Shown here: positions 45,139 to 54,430 of the stretch, one piece after another
Layout: the number at the start of each line of letters is the position of its first letter
Numbering within the stretch: the stretch's first letter is position 1
NCBI RefSeq assembly: GCF_000220525.1
Contig: NZ_AFPK01000014.1
Location: 1-64,000, forward strand
Source of the DNA: Ochrovirga pacifica
Lineage (GTDB): Bacteria; Bacteroidota; Bacteroidia; Flavobacteriales; Flavobacteriaceae
Length of the DNA: 64,000 bases
Reading direction: 5' to 3'
The notes under the pieces: model-generated
Seen by the model: the letters and a program-made list of their open reading frames with translations, nothing else
Database searches by the model: none
Told to the model about the DNA's origin: nothing
Position numbers and translations under genes: made by a program

Positions 45139-47892
45139 CTAAGCTTCTTTTTTAAAATTTCGGTCTGTATTTTCTACAAAATTAAGCTTGTTGTCTAAAA
45201 TCTCATCAATCAATTGCAACAAACTGTCTTTAAATAGGTTTAGATTTTCTTCTGTTACCTTATATTCTTTTTTGTAATTATTTTCAGAAAAATTCATAGC
45301 CAAAAAACCAGATTTTAGATTTTTAAACGAATAAATTCCCGTTTGTAAATTACATTTAGTCCAGTCTATTTGTTCTTCGAAAGCATAAATAATTACGTAA
45401 AACAGTACTTGTAAAATTTTATGGTATTTGTAATCTGAGGTTGCCAAAGACACATCTCCCAATTTTAAATCAGAAGCTTCAACTTTTCCTGTTTTATAAT
45501 CAACAATTCGTAAGATTCCATCTACCTCATCCACACGATCTATTTTTCCTTTTAGTCTTATTTTGCTTCCTTTAGGTGTGGTTAAATCTACCTTACATTC
45601 TCTTTCCAATTCTTTGACCACTATATTTTTTCCTCTGTTGATTTGCTCTAAGTCTAAATTTAAAAAGTTAGTCACAAATTGTTTAGCAACTTCACTTATC
45701 AACTTATTTTTTCCTGTGCTGATGTCTCCTAATTTAAAGTACTCTTTAAATTTATCATTCACCATAACATCTGCTTGAATCTTCATTTGGTGAATGTCTT
45801 CTTTTGTTAAAATTCTACCTAAATAAGGAGTGTATAAAAATTCAAGAGAATCGTGTACAATGGTTCCTAAAGTATTCTCGGCTACTTCTTCTTCTACCTT
45901 TTCCGTTTCTCTGATTTTTAGAATCATTTTTTGGTAAAACTCAATCGGATCGTTAATATAATCGTTAACTCTGCTTGGTGAAACTCCTTTTTGAAAGTAG
46001 TCTAATAAAATTTTTTGAACAGCTTGTGTTTTTTTAACCTCAACAGGCTCAACCAAAGTGCTTATTACTTTAGTTGTCACTTTTTTGTGTAAAATTTCAC
46101 TTTCTTTATCAATTAACAAGCGTGTTAAAAAACGGCTCATTTCGCCCCCTCCAAAATCATCCATTTGTGTATTGTACAACAAATAAATATTTTCCGCTCT
46201 TTGTAAAAGTCTGTAAAAATGATATGAAAAAATCGCATCTTTAGCCAAATACGTGGGCATATCAAACTGTTTTTTTACATCAAAAGAAATAAACGAACTT
46301 TCTGTTTTTCCTGATGGCAGTACTCCTTCGTTTACCGAAGTAATAATGACATTTTTAAAATCCAAACATCTAGATTCTAAAACTCCCATTAGCTGAAGTC
46401 CCTCTAAAGCATCTCCTTTAAAATCAACCGTTTCTAATGATATCAACTTGTAAAACACTTTTGTTAATACCTTAAAATTATGGATGTATTGGTATTGATT
46501 ATTTAACTGAATTAGTTCCTGAAACACTTTTTTAAAACTCTCTAAATACAATATATCTATGCCTTTTAGAAAAGACTCTAAAAAAGAAATAAAATTCATT
46601 ACATTAAACAAAAATGCCATTACTCCATCCTGAAAATTAAAAAGCTGAATGGATGCTTTGTTAAATTTGTGTTCTTCTAATAACTGTACTAATTCTTGGT
46701 CCGAAACAAATACTTTATTGCTTTTGGTAATAAAACGGATTAATTTCTGACTTGCATCATGCTCTATTTTGGCAAAATAAGGGTGTCTTAGCAACGACAA
46801 AATATCTTTGTAGTACAATGCGTTTTTACCCAGTTTTTGTTTGTTTAACTGCATCTTAAACAACGACTGGAACAACCCATACATAGGAATATTATTTAAT
46901 GGATATCCCATTGTAATATTCACATTTTGAACGTTACTGGGGATGGAATTTAGAACAACTGGCAGTAAGCTTTCTTCTGCCAAAACCATTGCTGTTTGAT
47001 TCGGATTTACTTCATTTTTTAAAAAAGATGTAGCTGTTTTTATTCCTGTTACATTTAGTGGAGCTCCTAAAATTTGAATATTTTTTTTCTCTTGAAAACA
47101 GCTCTGAACCCAATTTTTTCTTTCCTGAATGTTAAGACATTCCCAATTATTAAAAAAAGTTCTTAAAAATGTACCTGCTTCGTGATTGCCTTGAAAATAA
47201 TACGAATCTACATCCCAATAAATTTTATTCTTGACATCGTTTAAAAAAGTTTTAAAAATACCTTCTTCAGCCTTATTTAAAGCATTAAAACCTATAAAGT
47301 GAAAAATTTTATCTTTATTCTTTTGGTGATATAACGAAACCTTTTGATAAGCTTCTCTATAGATCAAGCCTTGATAAGCTATTTTTTTTTTAGTTAAAAC
47401 CTTAGTAAATGCTTTGTAATACACATCTAAATCTTTGATAAAATTCAGATAATTTTTCACCGTTGCTGTTTCCTCTTCCTTATTTTCTGCCCAATCTTTT
47501 ATATTTTGAAGATCTGATAGGTAATTAAAAATTTCGGTAGCATTTACCAAATGTCTGTCTATTTCATTAAAATCTTGAATGGCAATAGTAGCCCAACCAA
47601 TAAACCTTTCGAAAGAATCTATCTTTTGATCTTTACAGTTTGATTTGTAAACATGATAGAACTCAAACAGCAAGGCAACCTGGCTCATGCTTTCAAATCC
47701 AGAAATTTCATTGATAAAGTTTTCAATACTTATAATTCTAGGTAAAAAGGTAGGATTGCCATGCAATCTATTTTTGAATGCATTTCTTAGATTAACACCA
47801 GCACGCTCACTAGGTATTACACAAACAGCTTTTTTCAAAACCGTTTGATTACTCACAATATCATCTACTACTTTCTCTAAAAATGTCTCCAT
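45139..47892 (-). CDS. AddB-like protein with C-terminal PD-(D/E)XK nuclease
   Basis: A 917-aa protein of the AddB/RexB-like group of Bacteroidota. The N-terminal two thirds resemble an inactivated helicase (VCVIPSERAGVNLRNAF in place of a Walker A; IITSVNEGVLPSGKTESSFI). The C-terminal nuclease contains GTIVHDSLEFLY and the catalytic IVDYKTGKVE. The Fe-S cysteines of classical AddB are not seen. It probably partners the AddA-like protein at 49.6-52.7 kb in double-strand break resection. First gene of a five-gene operon, beginning downstream of the OmpA terminator. Confidence 0.86.
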   Translation of the reverse strand: METFLEKVVDDIVSNQTVLKKAVCVIPSERAGVNLRNAFKNRLHGNPTFLPRIISIENFINEISGFESMSQVALLFEFYHVYKSNCKDQKIDSFERFIGWATIAIQDFNEIDRHLVNATEIFNYLSDLQNIKDWAENKEEETATVKNYLNFIKDLDVYYKAFTKVLTKKKIAYQGLIYREAYQKVSLYHQKNKDKIFHFIGFNALNKAEEGIFKTFLNDVKNKIYWDVDSYYFQGNHEAGTFLRTFFNNWECLNIQERKNWVQSCFQEKKNIQILGAPLNVTGIKTATSFLKNEVNPNQTAMVLAEESLLPVVLNSIPSNVQNVNITMGYPLNNIPMYGLFQSLFKMQLNKQKLGKNALYYKDILSLLRHPYFAKIEHDASQKLIRFITKSNKVFVSDQELVQLLEEHKFNKASIQLFNFQDGVMAFLFNVMNFISFLESFLKGIDILYLESFKKVFQELIQLNNQYQYIHNFKVLTKVFYKLISLETVDFKGDALEGLQLMGVLESRCLDFKNVIITSVNEGVLPSGKTESSFISFDVKKQFDMPTYLAKDAIFSYHFYRLLQRAENIYLLYNTQMDDFGGGEMSRFLTRLLIDKESEILHKKVTTKVISTLVEPVEVKKTQAVQKILLDYFQKGVSPSRVNDYINDPIEFYQKMILKIRETEKVEEEVAENTLGTIVHDSLEFLYTPYLGRILTKEDIHQMKIQADVMVNDKFKEYFKLGDISTGKNKLISEVAKQFVTNFLNLDLEQINRGKNIVVKELERECKVDLTTPKGSKIRLKGKIDRVDEVDGILRIVDYKTGKVEASDLKLGDVSLATSDYKYHKILQVLFYVIIYAFEEQIDWTKCNLQTGIYSFKNLKSGFLAMNFSENNYKKEYKVTEENLNLFKDSLLQLIDEILDNKLNFVENTDRNFKKEA

Positions 47893-47975
47893 ACTATCTG
47901 ATTCTAAACCTGCTTTCTACTTCTATTTTTTACAGCAATATAAAGTTTCTTAGGTTATTTTTAGTAAGAACAGAA

Positions 47976-48010
47976 AACAAAAAACCCGCTCTACAGAGCG
48001 GGTTTTCTTA
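47976..48010 (-). terminator. Terminator of the OmpA-family gene
   Basis: GC-rich stem ACCCGCTC/GAGCGGGT with a 4-nt loop, flanked by A-run and T-run. Confidence 0.9.
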
Positions 48011-48027
48011 TTTTAAAAAAAATTGAT

Positions 48028-49455
48028 TTATTTTTTCTTCATTTCAACGATAGAGATTTCAACTCTTCTGTTATCTGCTCTACCTTTTGCCGTGCTGTTA
48101 GAAGCTTTAGGTTTTGTTTCTCCCAATCCTAAAACAATCAATCTAGATTTGTCAATTCCTTTAGAAACCAAGTAATCTACAACTGCATCAGCTCTTTCTT
48201 TAGAAAGTTTAACGTTGTATGCTGCAGGTCCAGTACTATCTGCATGTCCTTCAACATACAATCCAGCTACTTTCTTTTCATCTAACAATGCTACAACATC
48301 GTCTAATCTATCTTTTACTCCTAATTTGAAAGAGTATGATCCAAAGTTGAATTCAACTGTTTTAATCAACTCTCCTTTTGTTCTTTCATATCTACTGTCG
48401 TTAAAGTCAGGTACTATTGGATCAGCACATCCTCCGTTTTCTTTCACTCCAACTTCGTTAGGACACTTATCGTCTTTATCAGCAATTCCATCTCCGTCTG
48501 CATCTGGACAACCTCCGGTCTCCATAGTTCCTGCTACATTAGGACAAGCATCATCTTTATCTGCTACTCCATCTCCGTCTGCATCTGGACAACCTTGTAA
48601 AGCTTTTAATCCTTTTACGTTAGGACAAGCATCATCTTTATCTGCTACTCCATCCTTATCTGTATCAGGACATCCTTTAGTGCTAGCGCTACCTGCTAAC
48701 TTAGGACAAGCATCATCTTTATCAACAATTCCATCTCCATCTTCGTCAGCACATCCAAATAATTCTTTTTTCCCTGGTGTTTCAGGACATAAATCTTCTT
48801 TGTCTGGCACTCCATCTTTGTCTGTATCTTTAGCTCCAAACTTGTATACAAAAGAAATAGAGTGTTGGAAATGGTAGTTTCCAATTCCTGCTACGTTTCC
48901 TGCATCATCCAAACCTAAGAAACTATTTCCTGCAAAGTGAGCTGTAGATTTATAACTAGTTTCAAAATTTAATCCAAATTTGTCGTTAAACCAAGTATTA
49001 AATCCAAATGCTGCTGATGCTGGAACCCCCCAATCACCATCTACAGAAACAATTCCCATTGCTAACTTAGCGTAAGGATCGAACCAACCAGTTTCACCAA
49101 TTACATTGTTTAGGTCATATCTTAAACCTAAATCCGTAGAGAAATAGTTTAAGTTATCTAAAACTTCTGATTCTCCATATTTTTTTTCTAATTGATTGTA
49201 TGCAAATGCAAAATCAACAGTAAAACTTCTATTTAAGTAACGTGCTACAGAAATTCTACTCAAAACAGGCACTGTGTTTGTATCTACAAATGGCCCTATG
49301 TAATCTTTAAATTGATCCCATGGATCTGTAACTCCATGTTGTGAAGCATCCGTAGTGTTTATCCCTACTCCAAAAGCCCAAGGCCTAGTTTCGTCTTGCG
49401 CATATGTGTTTACACACAGTAATGCAAAAGCAATAAGCAATAATTTTTTCATCAT
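48028..49455 (-). CDS. OmpA-family outer membrane protein with TSP3 repeats
   Basis: A 475-aa outer-membrane protein: signal peptide (MMKKLLLIAFALLCVNTYAQ, cleaved after AQ), an eight-strand barrel-like domain to about residue 205, five thrombospondin type 3 calcium-binding repeats (pattern DxDxDGVxDKxDxCP) to about 350, and a C-terminal OmpA peptidoglycan-binding domain (VEGHADSTGPAAYN, SKERADAVVDYLV, GRADNRRVEI). It probably anchors the outer membrane to the wall. The repeat DNA (about 48470-48790) is internally repetitive. TATATTTG element upstream and strong terminator. Confidence 0.95.
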   Translation of the reverse strand: MMKKLLLIAFALLCVNTYAQDETRPWAFGVGINTTDASQHGVTDPWDQFKDYIGPFVDTNTVPVLSRISVARYLNRSFTVDFAFAYNQLEKKYGESEVLDNLNYFSTDLGLRYDLNNVIGETGWFDPYAKLAMGIVSVDGDWGVPASAAFGFNTWFNDKFGLNFETSYKSTAHFAGNSFLGLDDAGNVAGIGNYHFQHSISFVYKFGAKDTDKDGVPDKEDLCPETPGKKELFGCADEDGDGIVDKDDACPKLAGSASTKGCPDTDKDGVADKDDACPNVKGLKALQGCPDADGDGVADKDDACPNVAGTMETGGCPDADGDGIADKDDKCPNEVGVKENGGCADPIVPDFNDSRYERTKGELIKTVEFNFGSYSFKLGVKDRLDDVVALLDEKKVAGLYVEGHADSTGPAAYNVKLSKERADAVVDYLVSKGIDKSRLIVLGLGETKPKASNSTAKGRADNRRVEISIVEMKKK

Positions 49456-49498
49456 TTTATTATTTTAATTTTAACCTCTTTTTAGCAACAAATATATA

Positions 49499-49506
49499 AA
49501 ATTAAC
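49499..49506 (-). promoter_or_regulatory. TATATTTG -10 element of the OmpA-family gene
   Basis: Perfect TAnnTTTG on the minus strand, 43 nt before the ATG. Confidence 0.5.
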
Positions 49507-49587
49507 ATCTATCGCATTAAAATTTATGTTATAAAAATGTAAAAGTCCCTTTACTAGCAACTCTAATGCATAAACCAGTATAACAAA

Positions 49588-52500
49588 CTACAAGGTTACA
49601 ATTTGAATTTCATCATTACAGTACACAATTTTTGTTTCTGCCACTTTGTAGCCCATTTTCACTAAAAGTGTTGCATAATTCTTTATTTGATCTTTATGTT
49701 TTTCTTCAACTTTACCTGTTTTATAATCTATAATAATTGCTTTATCATTTTTAAGTATCAAACGATCCAAGACAAGCATTTCTCCTTTTTCAGACAAAAA
49801 AGCTTGTTCATTAAAAACTTCTAAATCCTTTTGATAAAACTTTTCTAACAATGGATGATAAACTACACTCTTTAGGATATTTTTCGCCCTATCCCTCAAT
49901 TCGTTATCGACTATTTGAGTTTCTAAATATGAAAAAGCCAAAGCCAAATCATCATGAGTTGTTATTCTTTCGAAAGCTTTATGAATTGTGGTTCCAAATG
50001 TTCTAGACAAATCTTCTTTGTTATAATTCTCTACAATTTTGATATTATTTTCCGATTTATCTACACTTTCATAATGTTCTAAAACCAGCGACAATTCCTC
50101 TTCTTCCTTTTTTGATTTTCTTCCTGAATCTCCCAATTCAAAAAACAAATCACTCCCTTTACTTTCAATAAACTCTCTAAAAAAATCAGAATAATTTTTT
50201 AGTGTTCTTGTTTTGGACTTTTTAAAATCTGAAAACACATACAATTGCTCTTCGGCTCTTGTTAAAGCAACATATAATAAGTTAAAGTTGTCTAATTGAA
50301 TATTCTGACTTACTTTTTCTAACTCATTTACACCAGTTTCTCCATAATACTCCAGTTTTTTTGAAGCATTGATTCTAAAGCTCTCAAAGTCACCAAAAAT
50401 TGCCGTATTCTCTGTTTTGTACCAAATCTGTTCTCTTACAATATCTTCCGTATTCAAATCAAAAGGAAACAAAACCACAGGAAATTCTAATCCTTTAGAC
50501 TTGTGAATGGTCATAATTTGGACAGCATTATCACTAGTTGCCAATTCCACTTTTAACTTGTCTTTTTTCAAATCCCAGAACTCAAAAAACTGTTGTAAAG
50601 TTTCGGCTTCTTTTGTTTGAAATTTTAGTACCTGATCTAAGAAGGTTTGCACAAATACATCTACCATATTTGTTAACATAAAAGATCTGATAATGTATTC
50701 TAAGCCATCATATAAAGACAACGAAAAGAAGATTTCTCTAGAAAACGAAATTTGTAAATAGTTAAACAATTCTTTTTCTTCTAGAGCTAAATTTAGACCC
50801 ATAGCAAAAAAATCGTGCTTTTCTTTTGACACGTTTAAGTGTTTGTGCAAGTAAGTTAACACCTCAATCAACACTTCCTTGTCTTCGGAGTTTTCTATCC
50901 ATCTTAACAAATACACTAAAAACTGCACTGTCTGATTGTTTTTTAGCATTAAACTGTCTGGAGAAATAATTTCTACTCCTTTAGATGTTAAATAATCAGC
51001 AATAGCTACACCGTCTTTTTTCTTTCTTGTTAGTACACAAATGTCTCCTTTTTGAAATCCATTTTTTTCTATTTCCAGAATTTGATTGTAAATCTTAGCT
51101 CCATAAAACTCATACATTTCAAAATCTTCATCTCTTTCAAAAAGTTCTACACGCACATAACCTCCTTCTTTGCTGTTTTTTTGTTGATTTTTTTCTGCAA
51201 GATAAATTTCTTTGTATGCAGGGTTTTGTAGGTATTGTGCTACAAAAGAGAAAAATTCATTATTAAAATCAACAACATGACTATAGCTTCTATAATTTGT
51301 TCCTAAAGTGACAACCTCTTTTTCTACAAAAAATTGATTGGTTGCTTGTGAATCTGATAAATGAACAAACTGTGATGCTTTTCCTCCTCTCCATCGATAT
51401 ATGGACTGTTTGGCATCTCCTACCAACATCAATCCTCCTGTGTTCTGCGATAGAGCATTATGTATTAACGGAATTAAATTTTCCCATTGCAACTCTGATG
51501 TATCTTGCATCTCATCAATAAAAAAATACTGAAAACGTTCTCCCAAACGTTCGTATATAAAAGGCACTGGTTCATTTCTAATTTGTTTGCTTATAATTTG
51601 ATTGAACTCTGCATTAAGACGAATATTGTTGTCTTCTTTGTAATGAGTAAATTCTTTATGAATATAGCTAAGTACCGTTAATGGCACTAAGGTTTTTAAA
51701 ATTTTCTTAACTAATAAATACTGTCCAAATTGTTGATGACATAACTCTAATGACATGTTAAAGAGTCTAAAAATTTCATCCTGTATGGCATCTATTGCTG
51801 CTTTTTCTTCTGGTGTTCTAGATTTTGCATACAATACTCCTTTTTCCATATTGGCTTTCAAACGTGTTCCCAAAGGCCATTCTTCTTTTTCCAAGCAGCT
51901 ACCTAAAAACTTTTTAAAATAGTTAGGTAAATCTCCTCCTGAAAAAGATTTAGGATCAATGTTATGCATCGCTATCAAATCCAAAGCCTGACTCCCTACA
52001 CTTTTAAAAGCTTCTTCAATTTCTCCTAAGTAGTTTCTAAGTCGTTTTTCTAACTCTTTAAAATCAGACAAACTAGTGTTAATCAACTTAGATACTTCTA
52101 GCTCATTTTCTTCGTTTAGCAACAATTTTGCTACATCTACTAAGGCATTGGTAATGTTCCACGATTTATCGTCATTTACCTGATGCAATGCATAACTTAC
52201 CAAGACTTCTGTTAACTCTTTATCCTCTCCTATTCTAGAAACCAATAAATCAATGGTTTCTTTTAACATAGGGTCAACATCCATTTCTACTTCAAAATCT
52301 AAGGGAAGGCCTAAATCTAAAGAAAAAGTCCGGATCAACTTATGTGTAAAACTGTCTATGGTAATAATATGAAAACTTGCATAATTCTGTAAAATGGCAG
52401 TTAGTACTTTTTTTGATTTTTCTTGAATTTCTGCTACTGGAATTTTTGCTTCTTTGGCAATATCGCTAATAATGAGATTCTCTTTATTTCTAGAAGCTTG

Positions 52501-52689
52501 TTTTAACGTATTTAAGACACGTTCTTTCATTTCTCCTGCCGCTTTATTGGTAAAAGTAATGGCTAATATTTTTTGAAATTCAAACTCTCCACGCAGCAAA
52601 GCAACCTTTAAATATTCCTTTACCAAAGTGTATGTTTTTCCACTTCCTGCAGATGCATTGTAAACTTTAAAAAAACTTTCAGAATTCAT
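49588..52689 (-). CDS. AddA-like UvrD/Rep helicase with C-terminal nuclease
   Basis: A 1033-aa superfamily I helicase-nuclease. Walker A is ASAGSGKTYTLVKEY (from residue 11), followed by ITFTNKAAGEMKERV, the DExx box FFIDEMQDTSELQW, motif III VGDAKQSIYRWRGG, motif V IMTIHKSKGLEFPVV and motif VI YVALTRAEEQLYVF. The C-terminal nuclease motifs are GTTIHKAFERI and IIDYKTGKVEEKH. It should act with the AddB-like protein in RecBCD-type end processing. Oddly, a terminator hairpin ends about 10 nt upstream of its ATG. Confidence 0.92.
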   Translation of the reverse strand: MNSESFFKVYNASAGSGKTYTLVKEYLKVALLRGEFEFQKILAITFTNKAAGEMKERVLNTLKQASRNKENLIISDIAKEAKIPVAEIQEKSKKVLTAILQNYASFHIITIDSFTHKLIRTFSLDLGLPLDFEVEMDVDPMLKETIDLLVSRIGEDKELTEVLVSYALHQVNDDKSWNITNALVDVAKLLLNEENELEVSKLINTSLSDFKELEKRLRNYLGEIEEAFKSVGSQALDLIAMHNIDPKSFSGGDLPNYFKKFLGSCLEKEEWPLGTRLKANMEKGVLYAKSRTPEEKAAIDAIQDEIFRLFNMSLELCHQQFGQYLLVKKILKTLVPLTVLSYIHKEFTHYKEDNNIRLNAEFNQIISKQIRNEPVPFIYERLGERFQYFFIDEMQDTSELQWENLIPLIHNALSQNTGGLMLVGDAKQSIYRWRGGKASQFVHLSDSQATNQFFVEKEVVTLGTNYRSYSHVVDFNNEFFSFVAQYLQNPAYKEIYLAEKNQQKNSKEGGYVRVELFERDEDFEMYEFYGAKIYNQILEIEKNGFQKGDICVLTRKKKDGVAIADYLTSKGVEIISPDSLMLKNNQTVQFLVYLLRWIENSEDKEVLIEVLTYLHKHLNVSKEKHDFFAMGLNLALEEKELFNYLQISFSREIFFSLSLYDGLEYIIRSFMLTNMVDVFVQTFLDQVLKFQTKEAETLQQFFEFWDLKKDKLKVELATSDNAVQIMTIHKSKGLEFPVVLFPFDLNTEDIVREQIWYKTENTAIFGDFESFRINASKKLEYYGETGVNELEKVSQNIQLDNFNLLYVALTRAEEQLYVFSDFKKSKTRTLKNYSDFFREFIESKGSDLFFELGDSGRKSKKEEEELSLVLEHYESVDKSENNIKIVENYNKEDLSRTFGTTIHKAFERITTHDDLALAFSYLETQIVDNELRDRAKNILKSVVYHPLLEKFYQKDLEVFNEQAFLSEKGEMLVLDRLILKNDKAIIIDYKTGKVEEKHKDQIKNYATLLVKMGYKVAETKIVYCNDEIQIVTL

Positions 52690-52691
52690 AA

Positions 52692-52729
52692 ACCATAAAA
52701 AAAGAGAATGTCTAAATTAAACATTCTCT
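52692..52729 (-). terminator. Terminator of the TerB-like gene, abutting the AddA-like start
   Basis: 9-bp stem AGAGAATGT/ACATTCTCT (52703-52711, 52721-52729) with a 9-nt loop, followed on the minus strand by seven T that run almost to the AddA-like ATG at 52689. Confidence 0.8.
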
Positions 52730-52759
52730 CCTACTATTAACTGCAAATAACTAATTAAT

Positions 52760-53197
52760 TTAACCTTTGGTATTTGCTTTTTTCACCTCTTTTACAAACG
52801 TATCCATATCCACTTTTTGCTGAGCTAACTCTACTGCCACATCTACTACTTTTTCATGTGTATCTAACGGAAAACCAATTCCAACTGCCAATTTATTTAA
52901 CAGTCTTTTAGACAAGTTAAAAGAAGCTTGATCTACCAACAACATATAGGTTAATGCATACAAACGCTCTATTCGCTCTTCGTAGCTAGAGGGCGGATTG
53001 ATAGGATATAATTCAGGATTTCTTATTATTTTTCTAAAAGCGAGGTCGTTAATATTTAAATCTGCTTTTATTTTTTTTAATAGTCTTATTTCATCTCGAT
53101 TCAATTTTCCATCAGAACGAGCAATTTTAACAATATTGGCTAAGTGGCCTCTGTTTTTCTTTTGAGTACCACTCAAAAAAAGATTTACGATTGACAT
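52760..53197 (-). CDS. TerB-like helical protein
   Basis: A 145-aa all-helical protein of the TerB/tellurite-resistance-like group common in flavobacteria: ANIVKIARSDGKLNRDEIRLLKKIK (shortened) and LTYMLLVDQASFNLSKRLL. The acidic residues in ARSDGKLNRDE match the TerB metal-site motif. Function unknown; tellurite resistance should not be inferred. It follows the permease genes by 75 bp and ends at the terminator before the AddA-like gene. Confidence 0.8.
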   Translation of the reverse strand: MSIVNLFLSGTQKKNRGHLANIVKIARSDGKLNRDEIRLLKKIKADLNINDLAFRKIIRNPELYPINPPSSYEERIERLYALTYMLLVDQASFNLSKRLLNKLAVGIGFPLDTHEKVVDVAVELAQQKVDMDTFVKEVKKANTKG

Positions 53198-53272
53198 AAG
53201 CTGTTATTTTTTTGAGATGTTACCTAAATATAAGGGTTTTAGCAAATAAATCCCAAAAAACATACCAAATTA

Positions 53273-54430
53273 TCAACCCCTAAACAAGAAGAAACGTTGT
53301 TTTACTCCTTCTAACTCAGAATTTTTATTATCAGAAATATACGCAATAGCTTGTTTTGTAAAATCTAATCCTTTATTTGTTAGGCTGATGATATCGTTTT
53401 CTATAGCAATCATATTATTTTGATTGGCTAGCTTTAAAACCTTTTTTGCTCGCTGAGCACCCCAATTAATATGCTCTTGCAAATGGTTGATATTTCGCTC
53501 TTGTTCTTCATCATGATTGGCTAAATGTAACAAAAACACCAACAGAGCTACTTCTGTCTTTTGTTGCTTTTCTTTGTACCACTGAGAAAAATATCCTTTG
53601 CCTGGAGCTGTTAAATAAATGATAAAAAATACCAAACCCAATACACTAGCAATGGTTCCTGCAATAGACGTATCCCAAACCGATGCAAACCAATACCCTA
53701 CCAAAGAACACACAACCGCAAGCACGGATGAATATATCAATAGTTTTTTTAAGTTGTCTGTTAGCAAGTAAATACAAGCTGCAGGTACAATCATAAAAGC
53801 CACAACTAAAACAGCACCAATAGCATCAAAAGCTCCTACTGTGGTTATGGATGCAACCGTCATTAACCCATAGTGGATTGCCATAGGGACAAATCCCATA
53901 GAAGCTGCTAGACCCGCATCAAAAGTAGCTACTTTTAGTTCTTTGTAAAATAGCAACAATAGAGTTAGGATTAGCAAGAGTACAGTCCCCATCATCCATA
54001 AAGATTTAGGCCCCATGTCTGTCTCATTCCACATCCATCGGTCAAAAGGTGCAAAAGCGACTTCACCTAACAAAACCGCATCTACATCTAAATGCACATC
54101 TCCTGCATTTCTAGAAATCAAAATTACCCCAATACTAAACAATGATGGAAAAACCAAACCAATAGCAGTATCCTCTTTTACCAAACCTGTTTTTTGTATA
54201 TATTCCACCAAAACAACAGTAACAACCCCAGTAAGAGTAGCCATTAAAATTAGTAAAGGGGAAGCTAAGTCTTGGGTTATAAAAAACCCCACAACTATTC
54301 CTGGCAAAATAGAATGACTGATAGCATCGCTAATTAAAGACATTTTTCTAAGTACCAAAAAAACACCTGGAATAGCACAAGCAATGGCCACCAAACTTAA
54401 AATAATTTGTATTTCTATTTGTGCATTCAT
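53273..54430 (-). CDS. Metal ABC transporter permease with C-terminal winged-helix-like tail (second)
   Basis: A ZnuB/MntB/TroC-type permease (ABC-3 family). From ATG 54430 (385 aa) about eight hydrophobic segments are seen, with the conserved SDAISHSILPGIVVG and TTVGAFDAIGAVLVVAFMIVP (shortened). After about residue 290 a soluble tail (HLQEHINWGAQRAKKVLKLA, IISLTNKGLDFTKQAIAY) looks like a DtxR/MarR-type winged helix. ATG 54430 overlaps the upstream permease stop by 4 bp (ATGA), so the longer 54490 start is rejected. Last gene of the MntR-led operon. Confidence 0.87.
   Translation of the reverse strand: MNAQIEIQIILSLVAIACAIPGVFLVLRKMSLISDAISHSILPGIVVGFFITQDLASPLLILMATLTGVVTVVLVEYIQKTGLVKEDTAIGLVFPSLFSIGVILISRNAGDVHLDVDAVLLGEVAFAPFDRWMWNETDMGPKSLWMMGTVLLLILTLLLLFYKELKVATFDAGLAASMGFVPMAIHYGLMTVASITTVGAFDAIGAVLVVAFMIVPAACIYLLTDNLKKLLIYSSVLAVVCSLVGYWFASVWDTSIAGTIASVLGLVFFIIYLTAPGKGYFSQWYKEKQQKTEVALLVFLLHLANHDEEQERNINHLQEHINWGAQRAKKVLKLANQNNMIAIENDIISLTNKGLDFTKQAIAYISDNKNSELEGVKQRFFLFRG

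Noticed and set aside
48470-48790. Regularly spaced repeats resembling a CRISPR array
   Set aside because: Repeats are in frame, diverged and encode TSP3 calcium-binding units; no cas genes are present.
48215-48877. 220-codon open frame opposite the OmpA-family gene
   Set aside because: It is a shadow of the Asp/Pro-rich TSP3 repeat coding on the minus strand; the translated product is a Pro/Ser repeat without family resemblance.
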